A stretch of 64,000 nt of DNA, taken from assembly GCF_036013955.1 (NCBI RefSeq), contig NZ_CP107903.1:4464001-4528000 (forward strand), in the 5' to 3' direction. The notes below the pieces were generated by a model, which was given only the letters and a program-made list of their open reading frames with translations, had not been told where the DNA came from and searched no databases. The stretch is from Streptomyces sp. NBC_00459 (GTDB lineage: Bacteria > Actinomycetota > Actinomycetes > Streptomycetales > Streptomycetaceae). Both the position numbers and the translations under genes were made by a program. Below, in pieces: positions 54,122-62,840 of the stretch (position 1 is its first letter; every line of letters begins with the position of its first letter).

Positions 54122-55453
54122 ATGGCTCAGGCCGGCGCGAGCGCGCTGACCTCTCACTACCGCCGCTTGCAAGGTAGCTGGAAGGTGTCCAGCAGCACCC
54201 AATACCAGCGTCTCGTGGTGCCCAATGGAAATGCCTCCCAGCCATTTCATCGCTGGTTTCATCTGAAAGAGGCCTACTCTTCGCAGCTGTTGTCCCAACT
54301 TATGGCCGACAGCTCTTATGTTCCAAACGAAAATCTGGCTGTCTTCGATCCATACAGCGGCAGTGGCACAACTTTGTTGAGCGCCTTGGATATGGCTACC
54401 AACCATGGAATTCCGGCTCAAGTTAAGGGCGTCGAGAGAAATCCGTTCCTCTGGGAGCTTTCTCGCGCCAAGGTCTATGGCCGAATCTGTGGCCGAGAAG
54501 CAGCTAAGGCATTCGACGTTGCCCTAGATTCTGTGGCTGATGCGTTTCATAGTTCCAGCAGAGAATCTCTACCTATTCCGGATCAGAGTACTCTCCAGAA
54601 TGAGGCCTATTTCCCGAGGCAGAACGTACGGGATCTGGTAGCTATCCGGAGTTCCATTGATTCGTGCACCGATGGCGAAGTTCGCTCTCTCCTCAGAATT
54701 TGTCTCGCCGCAGCGGTAGAGGGCTGTGGGCGTTTGCGCAGGGACGGCCGCGCCTTGCGGTTCGCTCCTAACCGGCAGCCGAAAGACGCTTGGAGCTCAT
54801 TTAGCGAACGTGCGGGCGCCGTGCTCCAAGACCTCCTTCTCACTGAACCGATTGAAAGTTCCGGAGAAGTGTTTTTCGGCGATGGTAGAGAGGGAGTAAA
54901 TGAGACAGCAGTATTTGACTGGATCGTCTTCTCTCCCCCTTACCCGAATAATATTGATTACACTGAAGTCTACAAAACTGAGGCATGGATGCTGGGATGC
55001 TACGAGACTCCCGCTGAAATGCGTGCACAGAGACAGCTAACGGTGCGCAGCCATCCAAGTATTCGGTTTAATCAAGACTACGCATTTTTGGCCAGTGACG
55101 TATCCAGAGAAGTTCAGTCTGCGATCGACCCAATTTTGGAATCAGTTCCTGATGATCGTTATAGCTCCGGTCGCGTGGAGCTTATAAAGGGATACACGGA
55201 CGACATGCTTCTAACCTTGCAGAAATGCAGGCAGAACATTTCTCCCGATGGGCACCTCGCCTTCATTGTTGGGAACTCGGCGCACGGCGCGGGAGACGAT
55301 TCATTCGTTATCGCAGCCGATGTCCTAATGGGTACCTTGGCCGAACTGGCGGGCTGGCGAGTCGAGGAAGTGCGAGTCGCAAGACAACTGAGTCGTCGAA
55401 CTTCCGACAATGAGTTTCTTCGAGAGAGCGTGGTTCTTCTAAGGCCGGCGTAA
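54122..55453 (+). CDS. SPPY-type DNA methyltransferase of the cargo module
   Basis: 443 aa; ATG 54122 preferred (GAGGAG 6 bases upstream) over ATG 54092. N-terminal PFHRWFHLKEAYSSQLL, then SAM-binding motif I FDPYSGSGTT at 75-84 and catalytic motif IV SPPY at 271-274, an order (I before IV) of the alpha/gamma-like amino-methyltransferases; SPPY favours N4-cytosine but N6-adenine is possible. The target-recognition part lies between or after these motifs and the sequence cannot be read. Composition is A+T-rich (25 G+C in 60 bases at 54901-54960). Presumably it modifies self DNA and so protects against the divergent ATPase-nuclease. Confidence 0.8.
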   Translation: MAQAGASALTSHYRRLQGSWKVSSSTQYQRLVVPNGNASQPFHRWFHLKEAYSSQLLSQLMADSSYVPNENLAVFDPYSGSGTTLLSALDMATNHGIPAQVKGVERNPFLWELSRAKVYGRICGREAAKAFDVALDSVADAFHSSSRESLPIPDQSTLQNEAYFPRQNVRDLVAIRSSIDSCTDGEVRSLLRICLAAAVEGCGRLRRDGRALRFAPNRQPKDAWSSFSERAGAVLQDLLLTEPIESSGEVFFGDGREGVNETAVFDWIVFSPPYPNNIDYTEVYKTEAWMLGCYETPAEMRAQRQLTVRSHPSIRFNQDYAFLASDVSREVQSAIDPILESVPDDRYSSGRVELIKGYTDDMLLTLQKCRQNISPDGHLAFIVGNSAHGAGDDSFVIAADVLMGTLAELAGWRVEEVRVARQLSRRTSDNEFLRESVVLLRPA

Positions 55454-56530
55454 ATCGGGAAGTACGCTATAGCATCCACTGAACTCGACCTTACGTGACG
55501 CAGTAGGAGTGCGGGGGGACCGGATAGCCACGGCCGGATCACTTGTCGTTTCGAGCCGTGGACCAGCGGTGGAATGCGCTACTGCGTCAGTCTGGTTGCG
55601 ACTCTCTGACCAGTGAGTACACAGGGGGCCGCAACCCGCCGGAGCCGTGTTCTCAGGTTCGGGTCTTACTGGGGGTGATCAGCATGAGATGCCTAATGAC
55701 GCCGTCACCAGCGGAAGCGTTGAGGTCTGGGTCTTCGTGTGTGTGCAGGCGTATGCGGCGCTGAGCGGTCCCATGGCGGGGCCTATGGACTATTTGTGAC
55801 CAGGGTTTCGGTGCGTCGACGTAGGTCAGCCCACTATTTCAGCGATGCCCTTCATCCGGCGTCGGGCCACTTTGTAGAAGCGGTAGGACGGCTCAAGCTT
55901 CTTCAGTTGATCGGCCTCCCCGCAGGCTTGTGGACCACGGCGCAGGTCCGCCAGGACGGTCGCCGTACACCATCATCCAGAGGGGCTGAGAAGGATCCGC
56001 TTCGACCATGTAGCGGAGACCGGAGGGGCAGAAACTTCAGCAGCCTGCGCGCCCCAAGTTCAGCGTTTGTGATGGCTCTTGAGGTTAGCTCCTGCGCCGC
56101 TGGGTGACTTCAGGTAGTTATTCTCTGCCTCCGTCTCCGTCAACTTGGAGTACAGATGCTGGCGTCCAGACAGCGACCCCAAGGGCGGCGACGGTCAGAA
56201 TCTCAGCCACAACCAGAGCCGCTTCCGTCGGCAAGACTCGCTCTGGTCTACGACATGGCAGCGTGGCTGAGGCCGGTGGGGGTGCAACGAGGCACACGCG
56301 CACCTGCACGGTCGGCTGACCCGCCATCGTGGCGGGCTGTCGTCGGCTGAGGCTCAGACACTCCGGGGCCCAGCTCTTCCAAGGCACGTTCGAGGCGAAG
56401 GGACCATGCCATTCGCGTGCCAGATCCTGCGGGGAACCACGGGGAACCACGGGAACTCGTCCCGGGTGCGGCCAGGGCTCCAACACCGCTCCGCCGCAGG
56501 TCAGCTCAGCGACCGCCGCCAAAAGACCCG
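55454..56530. other. Right-end spacer of the AICE without a recognised gene
   Basis: About 1.1 kb. Short open frames exist, the best being 55689-55799 (36 codons, MPNDAVTSGSVEVW), which reads like a remnant. I cannot support any protein. The final 180 bases contain GGGGAACCAC repeats leading into attR. Confidence 0.4.
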
Positions 56531-56575
56531 AGCTTCCCAAGCTGAGAGTGCGAGTTCGATTCTCGTCACCCGCTC
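56531..56575. repeat. Right attachment repeat (45 bp)
   Basis: Exact copy of 41205-41249, the tRNA-Gly 3' end. Here it is not preceded by the 5' half of a tRNA, so it is the att remnant. Confidence 0.95.
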
Positions 56576-56579
56576 TTTT

Positions 56580-56608
56580 CAAGCCCTAGGTCAGCGACCT
56601 GGGGCTTG
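56580..56608. terminator. Chromosomal terminator of tRNA-Gly displaced by the AICE
   Basis: CAAGCCC...GGGCTTG with inner AGGTC/GACCT pairing, 4 bases after attR. It is a second version of the hairpin at 41256-41286 and likely the original tRNA-Gly terminator. Confidence 0.7.
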
Positions 56609-56857
56609 TCTGTTGCCAGGGGTTCCTCGACAGTTCTGGCCCTCCAGGCGTGCGAATTCAGGGCACTCGGCGGGCACGGGGGCTCAGGTGGTGACCTCGG
56701 GCCCGACGCCTCCCTCCCCGTCGTAGAGGGGGAGCCGGTCACAGCGGTGGGCCTTTCAGGACTGCAGGCCGTGTCGAGGGCCTGGGCGAGGTCGGCGATG
56801 AGAAGTCGGCGCGTCGCTCGGAGTGGTCCAGCGCCCCGGTGACAGCCGCAACGCCCC

Positions 56858-57155
56858 GAGCACGCGGGCTGGTTCAAAGCCCATGACGGTCAGGACAACC
56901 TCTCGCCCCACAAGGCACGCGTGATGGCGGAATGCGCCCGCGTCCTGCGCCCCGGCGGACGCCTCCTCGCCCGCGCCGGCTTCCAGGACATCCAGCGGGT
57001 CCACCGCCCCCCTCCATCGACGACTGCGCCCTGGACCCGCTCTTCGACGCCGACACCATCGCCCTCATGACGCCTTCATGCGGTGCCTCGTACCGGACGC
57101 GAGGCAGGACGCGGTCGCCGTGGCGGTCGTCGTCCGCGCCCGCAAGACCGCCTGA
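56858..57155 (+). pseudogene. SAM-dependent methyltransferase remnant
   Basis: The frame from 56858 gives AGWFKAHDGQDNLSPHKARVM and ECARVLRPGGRLL (motif post-I of class I methyltransferases, as in arsenite/quinone methylases). The C-terminal piece (VAVAVVVRARKTA, ending at 57155) is in another frame. No start and no motif I are visible. Most of 56609-57333 is similar decayed or non-coding sequence. Confidence 0.55.
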
Positions 57156-57333
57156 AGGACGACTGCCGCCACCCGTGGCTCGGTGTCGAGGCCGCTCCTG
57201 CCAAGGGCGTAGAGCTCATCGGGCCGGCAGGCATGGGAATGTGCGCCGAGACCTTCGCGAAGAACTGCCCGGACCAGCTCGCGCCGAGGGCGGGGAAATG
57301 CTCTCCTGGAAGGAGCCGCAGGAGAACACGCCG

Positions 57334-58170
57334 ATGCGTCACAGCCGGGGTTTCGCTCTCACAGCCGGCCGGTCGGTCGCCCCGACCGGAACGGGTGGGG
57401 GGTTGCTGCCCACGCGGGATCTCGCGGCCGCCTGGTTCCTCGTGGTGCTGATCGCCGTCCCCGCGTGGGTGCTGACGATCGGCCAGGCCCAGGACATGGG
57501 GGTCGAGCCCGGCACGATGGGGATGGCGCTGCCGCTGTTCCTGGTGCTCTGGGTGACGATGATGGCGGCCATGATGCTGCCGTCCATGGCGCCGGTGGCC
57601 ATCACCTGGGTCCGGGGCATCGGCCGACAGTCCTCCGGCTGGGCCCGGACCGTCCGCACCGTCGAGTTCGTCGCCGGATATCTGCTGGTGTGGACGGCGT
57701 TCGGGCTGCTCGCCTACGCCGGGCTGGCCCTCTCCGGCAGCCTCGTGGACGACCACCCCAGAGCCGGTAGCTGGATCGGCTCGGTCGCCTTCCTGCTCGC
57801 GGGCCTCTACCAGCTCGGCCCCTTGAAGCACGTCTGCCTGCGGCACTGCCGCGACCCCCTGGGCCATCTGGTGCGCTACTCCGGCTTCCGGGGGCCGACC
57901 CGCGACCTGCGGGTGGGCCTCCACCACGGTGCCTACTGCGTCGGCTGCTGCGCCGGGCTGATGGTCGTCCTCGTTCCGCTGGGCGTGATGAACGTGGCGG
58001 CCATGGCGGGGCTGGCCTTGGTGATCTTCCTGGAGAAGCTGTCGCCCCGGGGTGTGCTGCTGGGGCGCGTCGTGGGCGTGGCGTTCCTCGTCCTGGCCGT
58101 GCTCGCGCCCTTCCAGGACTGGCTGCTGCCCGGCCTGCAGGACTCGATGCCGTCGATGGACGACATGTGA
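57334..58170 (+). CDS. DUF2182 membrane protein
   Basis: 278 aa from ATG 57334 (AGGAG about 10 bases upstream; the frame is open further back but unlike the family). DUF2182 is a predicted metal-binding membrane protein; the conserved WVTMMAAMMLPSMAP lies near residues 72-86 and HxxxxCVGCCAGLM near 196-208. Six or seven helices. Followed by a DUF1326 gene, the usual genomic partner, suggesting a joint function in metal or respiratory cofactor handling that is not established. Confidence 0.88.
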   Translation: MRHSRGFALTAGRSVAPTGTGGGLLPTRDLAAAWFLVVLIAVPAWVLTIGQAQDMGVEPGTMGMALPLFLVLWVTMMAAMMLPSMAPVAITWVRGIGRQSSGWARTVRTVEFVAGYLLVWTAFGLLAYAGLALSGSLVDDHPRAGSWIGSVAFLLAGLYQLGPLKHVCLRHCRDPLGHLVRYSGFRGPTRDLRVGLHHGAYCVGCCAGLMVVLVPLGVMNVAAMAGLALVIFLEKLSPRGVLLGRVVGVAFLVLAVLAPFQDWLLPGLQDSMPSMDDM

Positions 58171-58315
58171 TCCCTGCGCGTAACCGGGTTCCGCTCAGGG
58201 GGGCGGGAGGTGCAAGCTGGAAGGGAGACCGTGTCCCGTCCCCGGGACCGGGCTCGGCGCACGCGGTCTCGCCACTCCGAGTGAGCTCCCTGGAGCTCGG
58301 CAGGAGGGAAGCGAG

Positions 58316-58972
58316 ATGACAGAACAAGCCACGACTGCGACGCGCTGGCATCTGACCGGCGACTGGTTCGATGTGTGCAAGTGCGCCATCCCCTGTCCGT
58401 GCACCTTCGCACAACCCCCGACCTACGGCGACTGCGAAGGCATCCTGGTCTGGCACATCCGGGAGGGCAGCTACGGCGACGTCCGGCTCGACGGCCTCAA
58501 CGTCCTGATGCTCGGCTCCTTCACGGGCAACGTCTGGGCCGGCGAGCACAGCGACCCCTACGCCGCGGTGTTCCTCGACGAACGCGCCGACGAACAGCAG
58601 CGCGGTGCTCTCGGGGCCGTCTTCGGCGGCGAGGCGGGCGGCTGGCCCGCGCAGTTCGGGGAGATGCTCCACCCCGAGATGCGCGGGATGGATGTCGCTC
58701 CCATCCATGTGGAAATAGACGATGACCTCGCCACCTGGCGGGCCGAGGTACCCGGCCGGGTCACGGCGGTCGCCGAGGCACTCACCGGCCCGACCACCAC
58801 CGAGGGCGGGCGCGTCCAGGTCCACAACGCCCCGGGCGCCGAGGTCGGACCGGGCCAGGTCGCCACCTGGGGCCGGGCCACCGTCGACCAGGCGAACGCG
58901 TTCGGCTTCTCCTGGGATCGCTCCGGCAAGTCGAGCAAGCACTTCCCCTTCGACTGGAGCGGCCCCGACTGA
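58316..58972 (+). CDS. DUF1326 domain protein
   Basis: 218 aa from ATG 58316 with GGAGGGAAGC upstream. Begins WHLTGDWFDVCKCAIPCPCTF, the conserved Cys-containing opening of DUF1326 (three Cys at about 21-29). Soluble, acidic, ends FPFDWSGPD. Its family partners DUF2182 proteins (here 145 bases upstream), so both are probably expressed together. Function unknown. The 288 bases downstream to 59260 show no gene. Confidence 0.9.
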   Translation: MTEQATTATRWHLTGDWFDVCKCAIPCPCTFAQPPTYGDCEGILVWHIREGSYGDVRLDGLNVLMLGSFTGNVWAGEHSDPYAAVFLDERADEQQRGALGAVFGGEAGGWPAQFGEMLHPEMRGMDVAPIHVEIDDDLATWRAEVPGRVTAVAEALTGPTTTEGGRVQVHNAPGAEVGPGQVATWGRATVDQANAFGFSWDRSGKSSKHFPFDWSGPD

Positions 58973-59260
58973 CGCGGGCCTGCGGCGAAGGGGCTGCTCC
59001 GAGCCGCCTCCGCCCCGAGTTGTTCGGCCCCCTGGACGACCTGTGGGACAAGTCCGACCGCTGCCGTCGGGCACGGGCAGGGGCACGGGCAGGCGATCAT
59101 CGGCGAAGTCGTACGCCGGGCGGTCTCGTCCAAGGGTTGAATGCGCCCTGCGTGTCCTTTGTCGGCCCGACCCGCCGAAGCCGACTGTGGCAGCCCCTCA
59201 CCTCGAACCACTGCCGGACTGCGGGAAGGGGACCACGATCACCCTCGTCGCAGCCGGAAT

Positions 59261-59635
59261 CTAGGGCTTGAGCACCGCCAGTACATCGTCGAGCGAAACG
59301 TCGGTGGGGTCACTCATATCGGAACCATCGAACGTCTGCCAGATATAGGACGCCGTCCCGCTCTCCCGCAGGGGATGCAGGTCGGCCAATTCCGGATCGT
59401 CGCGGAACCTGTTGAACGCCTCTTCGGACTCCCATTCAACGAGGAACAGGACCTGCCGTGGCGCGAGGTCACCAGCCACGTTGTCCCGGAAGCGACCAAA
59501 TGCCACCATCCGACCGCCGTACCGCGGAGCCGCTTCCGGCAGGCGGCTGAAATACGCAAGGTATTTCTCCACGTCGACCACATCGAACATATTCAGGGCG
59601 TAGAACTTCTTATTCACTGAATAATTCGCACTCAT
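59261..59635 (-). CDS. DUF1330-like protein
   Basis: 124 aa from ATG 59635 with GAGAGGG 9 bases upstream. A dimeric alpha/beta barrel type: FYALNMFDVVDVEKYLAYFSR..GGRMVAFGRF..VLFLVEWESEEAFNRFRDDPE, consistent with DUF1330 and the antibiotic-monooxygenase-like fold. No cofactor motif. It is 58 bases downstream of the SDR gene and likely co-transcribed with it under the TetR operators. Confidence 0.75.
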   Translation of the reverse strand: MSANYSVNKKFYALNMFDVVDVEKYLAYFSRLPEAAPRYGGRMVAFGRFRDNVAGDLAPRQVLFLVEWESEEAFNRFRDDPELADLHPLRESGTASYIWQTFDGSDMSDPTDVSLDDVLAVLKP

Positions 59636-59693
59636 TGCCCATACCCTCTCCGGTGAGTTGTGGTTGGCGGTGAGGCCCCGCCGGGGATCCGGT

Positions 59694-60398
59694 CTACTTG
59701 GCGGGGAGCTGGTCGTACAGGCCGGCCAGTTCGCCGGACAGGCCCGCCTTGACCTGCCGTGAGATGTCATCGGCGAGCACCTCGTACGCGCCCGTCTCGA
59801 CGCCGTCGAGGGCCAGGGCGGCGACGTCACGCGGGTCGGACTTGGGTGCCTCGACGCCCGCCGCCAGGTCCGTGTCGACGTAGCCGACGTGAAGTCCGGT
59901 GACGGCGATGCCGCGCGGCTGCAGCTCCAGGCGCAGGGAGTTGGTCTGCGACCACAGGGCGGCCTTGGAGGCGCTGTAGGAGCCGCCGAGCGCGATCCAG
60001 GAGAGCACGGAGTGCACGTTGAGGAGGTGGCCGCCGCCGTTGCGCTCGATGACCGGCACGAAGGCGCGGGTGAGAAGCAGCGGACCGTAGAAGTTGGTCT
60101 CGAACTCCCGGCGTACGTCGTCGACCGGGGAGTCGAGGAAGGACGCGCCGACCGCGGCACCGGCGTTGTTGATCAGCACGGTCACGTCCTGCGCCTGTGC
60201 GGCGGCAGCCGCCACGGAGGCCGGGTCGGTGACCTCCAGCGCCACCGGGACCGCGTCGGGGTGCGTCACCGTGCGCGGGTCGCGGGCCGTGGCGTAGACC
60301 TTGCCGGCGCCGCGTGCGTACAACTCCTCCACCAGGGCCTTGCCGATGCCTCGGCTGCCGCCGGTGACGAAGACGTTGGCGCCCTTGAGTGCGGTCAT
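59694..60398 (-). CDS. Short-chain dehydrogenase/reductase (SDR)
   Basis: 234 aa from ATG 60398 with GGAGGCAGCC upstream. TGGSRGIG (GxxxGxG, residues 12-19) for NAD(P), NNAGAA near 84, catalytic Ser at about 133 and YSASKAAL (Tyr/Lys) about 145. A classical SDR of unknown substrate, in the cytoplasm. Expression is most probably controlled by the TetR repressor at 62887 through the paired AAACCGATCGGTTT sites directly upstream. Confidence 0.92.
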   Translation of the reverse strand: MTALKGANVFVTGGSRGIGKALVEELYARGAGKVYATARDPRTVTHPDAVPVALEVTDPASVAAAAAQAQDVTVLINNAGAAVGASFLDSPVDDVRREFETNFYGPLLLTRAFVPVIERNGGGHLLNVHSVLSWIALGGSYSASKAALWSQTNSLRLELQPRGIAVTGLHVGYVDTDLAAGVEAPKSDPRDVAALALDGVETGAYEVLADDISRQVKAGLSGELAGLYDQLPAK

Positions 60399-60431
60399 GG
60401 CTGCCTCCACGAGATGAGATCCACAAGGTGG

Positions 60432-60471
60432 GAAACCGATCGGTTTCGCATCACCGTAAACCGATCGGTTT
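60432..60471. promoter_or_regulatory. Operator pair for the TetR regulator (SDR side)
   Basis: GAAACCGATCGGTTTC (60432-60447) and AAACCGATCGGTTT (60458-60471), perfect palindromes with centres 25 bases apart, 34-73 bases upstream of the SDR start. Confidence 0.8.
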
Positions 60472-60543
60472 TCAAGCGCAAGTCCAACAAGGGGCTTGAT
60501 CGACGACCCGAAGGCGAGGCCCGCCACTTGGACTTGCGCACAG

Positions 60544-60581
60544 AAACCGATCGGTTTACGGTGGTGAAACTGATCGGTTTC
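60544..60581. promoter_or_regulatory. Operator pair for the TetR regulator (60626 operon side)
   Basis: AAACCGATCGGTTT (60544-60557) and GAAACTGATCGGTTTC (60566-60581, one change), 45-82 bases upstream of the reductase-like gene start. Confidence 0.8.
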
Positions 60582-60625
60582 TCGCCGTGCAGGCGAGCCT
60601 GGAACCCGCATCCCTGGGAGCACGG

Positions 60626-61387
60626 ATGACTGCCGCGCGCGACGCCGAGGGGCAACCCGTTCCTCCCAGGCTTCCGGCGAAGCCGGCGGCCCACCCGTCG
60701 GTGCAGGCCGTACTCGCCCGGCGCGGGACCGGCGGTATCGCGCGTCCGTCGGCGGTGATCGACACGGAATGGCTGCGCGAACTGTGCCTCGCGGCCGGCG
60801 CGGACGACACCGCCGCGGTCAGCGTGGATCACCCGGACCTGTCCGGCGAGCGCGAGCACGTACAGTCCGCGCTGCCCGGCACCCGCACCCTGATCGCGAT
60901 GGCGGTCCGGATGAACCGCGACAACTGCCGCTCCCCGGCCCGCAGTGTGGCCAACCAGGAGTTCCACCAGACCGACGAACAGGCCAACCACACCGCCCGC
61001 AGCGTCACCCGGGCGCTCCAGGACTCCGGCTACCGCGCCCTCAACCCGTCCGTCGGCTACCGCTCCCGGGTCACCGATTCCGAGAGCGCCTCCATGTGGC
61101 AGAGCCTGTCCTCACCCCCCGGCTACAAGTGCGGCTACCGCCTTGCCGTCCGCCCCGCCGGAGAGGACGTCCTGGGCCCGTACCTGGACGACCGCAAGAA
61201 CTTCATGGACTGCGTGCTGCGCCCGTTCCAGGTCAAGAAGGAAACCCTGTACGTCCTGCTGGGCTCCCACGCGCAGGAGTACGCCCGGCGCCGCTTCCCC
61301 CACAAACCCGCCAAGGAAGTCACCGGTGGCTGGCAGCCCCCGGCGAAACGCTCCGCGTCCCCCGACCGAGAGACACGTACATCATGA
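60626..61387 (+). CDS. Epoxyqueuosine-reductase-like protein with an internal deletion
   Basis: 253 aa from ATG 60626 (GGAG 6 bases upstream). The N-terminal part (WLRELCLAAGADDTAAVSV, GTRTLIAMAVRMNRDN) and the C-terminal part (YRSRVTDSESASMWQSL, LAVRPAGEDVLGPYLDDRK) match the two ends of a streptomycete 4Fe-4S reductase family I recall at roughly 340-400 aa. The middle, with its two ferredoxin Cys motifs, is absent, and the residual CLAVCPAGED-type Cys are Arg. Catalysis by an Fe-S cluster is therefore unlikely. The reading frame is intact. Confidence 0.6.
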   Translation: MTAARDAEGQPVPPRLPAKPAAHPSVQAVLARRGTGGIARPSAVIDTEWLRELCLAAGADDTAAVSVDHPDLSGEREHVQSALPGTRTLIAMAVRMNRDNCRSPARSVANQEFHQTDEQANHTARSVTRALQDSGYRALNPSVGYRSRVTDSESASMWQSLSSPPGYKCGYRLAVRPAGEDVLGPYLDDRKNFMDCVLRPFQVKKETLYVLLGSHAQEYARRRFPHKPAKEVTGGWQPPAKRSASPDRETRTS

Positions 61388-62682
61388 GCGGCATCACCCC
61401 CTTCCGCGTCCTGCGCGCCAAGCCTCTGTGGATCGCGAACGGCGTCATCACAGGCGTACTCGCGCTGCTGTTCGCCGTGTTCTATGTCGGCGCCAACATC
61501 GATCCGGCCGATCACCTGACCAAGCTGCCCGTCGGGCTGGTCAACGCCGACAAGGGAACCGCTGTCGGCGGCAAGCAGGTCAACCTGGGGACCCGGATCG
61601 CCGAGTCGATCACGAAGTCCACCGCGGGCGGGGACAGGATCGACTGGAAGGTGCTGGGCGAGAGGGAGCTGAAGGAGGAACTCGGCAAGGGCAAGCTGTT
61701 CGGCGCGCTCGTCGTGCCCGCCGACTTCACCTCCTCGGTCACCGCCCTGACCGGTACCACGGCCGCCGGAACCCCGGCCCGTCCGACACTGACGGTGCTG
61801 ACCAACCAGTCCGCCGGCAGCATCGGCTCCGGCCTGGCCCGGACGGCGACGACCCGGGCGGCCGAGAACGCCTCGCTCCAGGTGGGCAAGGAGATGACCG
61901 CCCGGATCGGGACCGCGCAGGCGAAGCTGCCCGCCGCGGCACGCGTCCTGCTCGCAGACCCGGCCGCCGTCATCGTCGAGGACGGCCATCCCCTCGACCC
62001 GCACAGCGGTCTGGGCCTGACGGCGTTCTACTATGCGCTGGTCCTGGTGGTCGTCGGCATGCTCTCCGCCAACGTCATCAGCGGCCAGGTGGATCACGCT
62101 CTGGGCTACACCCACAACGACCTGGGACCGCTGCGCCTGCACCGCCCGCTGATCCGGGCCACCCGGGTGCAGACCCTCACCATCAGCAGCACCCTCATGG
62201 CCGGACTGTCCCTGCTGACGGGCACCCTCGTCATGGCCGGCGCGGTCGGCATCATGGGCATGGACGCCTCCCACCTGCCGCTTCTCTGGCTGTACTCGGT
62301 GTGCGCCATCGCGGTCTCGGGGATCGGCGCACTCAGCCTCCTCGCGGTCTTCGGCACGCCCGGCATGCTGCTGGTCACGCTGGTCTTCATCGGGATGGCG
62401 GTACCCACCGCCGGCGCCACCACCCCCATCGAGGCGCTGCCCGGCTTCTACCGCTTCCTCGCGGAGTTCGAGCCGCTGCGGCAGATCACCGGCGGCATCC
62501 GCTCGATCCTCTACTACGACGCCCAGGGCGACGCGGGTCTGACGCGGGGCTGGGTCATGATGGCGGCCGGACTCGTGGCTGCCGTGCTGTTCGGCTTCGG
62601 CGTACTGGGGTGGTACGACCGCAAGGGACTGCACCGCATCCCGGCGGAGACGAAGCCCGAGAAGACCGCCGTCCCGGCGTGA
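61384..62682 (+). CDS. YhgE/Pip-like (DUF3533) membrane protein
   Basis: 432 aa from ATG 61384, overlapping the upstream stop (ATGA). One N-terminal helix (about 18-40), a large outside domain (about 40-210; LPVGLVNADKGTAVGGKQ, ALVVPADFTSSV) and five or six C-terminal helices. DUF3533/YhgE-Pip proteins are related to ABC-2 export permeases and are often under TetR control, acting in efflux or stress. No ATPase gene is adjacent. It is part of the TetR regulon with the reductase-like gene. Confidence 0.85.
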   Translation: MSGITPFRVLRAKPLWIANGVITGVLALLFAVFYVGANIDPADHLTKLPVGLVNADKGTAVGGKQVNLGTRIAESITKSTAGGDRIDWKVLGERELKEELGKGKLFGALVVPADFTSSVTALTGTTAAGTPARPTLTVLTNQSAGSIGSGLARTATTRAAENASLQVGKEMTARIGTAQAKLPAAARVLLADPAAVIVEDGHPLDPHSGLGLTAFYYALVLVVVGMLSANVISGQVDHALGYTHNDLGPLRLHRPLIRATRVQTLTISSTLMAGLSLLTGTLVMAGAVGIMGMDASHLPLLWLYSVCAIAVSGIGALSLLAVFGTPGMLLVTLVFIGMAVPTAGATTPIEALPGFYRFLAEFEPLRQITGGIRSILYYDAQGDAGLTRGWVMMAAGLVAAVLFGFGVLGWYDRKGLHRIPAETKPEKTAVPA

Positions 62683-62788
62683 CGGCAGGTCGCCCAGGAC
62701 GGGCCACCACTCGGAGCGGCCCCGGCCCCGGTGCGGTGTGTGTCGCCCTGCCGGGGACGACAGGCGCGCGCACACCGTCATCGCTCGG

Positions 62789-62815
62789 CGACGGCCCCTT
62801 CCCCCCGGGCCGTCG
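62789..62815 (+). terminator. Hairpin terminator after the YhgE-like gene
   Basis: CGACGGCCC, 9-base loop, GGGCCGTCG: a perfect 9-bp stem. Confidence 0.65.
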
Positions 62816-62840
62816 TCGAGCCCCTCCCCGGACCTCCCGG

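Larger units (their letters stand above)
41205..56575. mobile_element. Integrated AICE (pSAM2/SLP1-type) in tRNA-Gly(CCC)
   Basis: About 15.3 kb between the 45-bp att repeats. The order from the left end is int, xis, RepSA-like, small spread proteins, mobile element transfer protein, DUF2637 protein, TraB/FtsK translocase, SCO3933-like regulator, GntR repressor, Nudix, ATPase-fold protein, then cargo (nuclease, middle protein, SMC-like ATPase, methyltransferase). This is the canonical content of a self-transmissible actinomycete element that moves double-stranded DNA with one TraB protein. No obvious break is seen in the core genes; a Pra-type activator was not recognised. Confidence 0.93.

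Noticed and set aside
50170-55453. Naming the cargo BREX, DISARM, Wadjet or a Type I restriction system
   Set aside because: No PglZ, helicase, MukEF-like, HsdR/HsdS or topoisomerase-like gene is present; the closest layout is ABC-three-component/Lamassu, without a methyltransferase in the versions I know.
56118-56582. Leftward 154-codon frame across attR (GDENRTRTLSLGS...)
   Set aside because: The beginning is the complement of the tRNA 3' end and the rest has no family or codon support.
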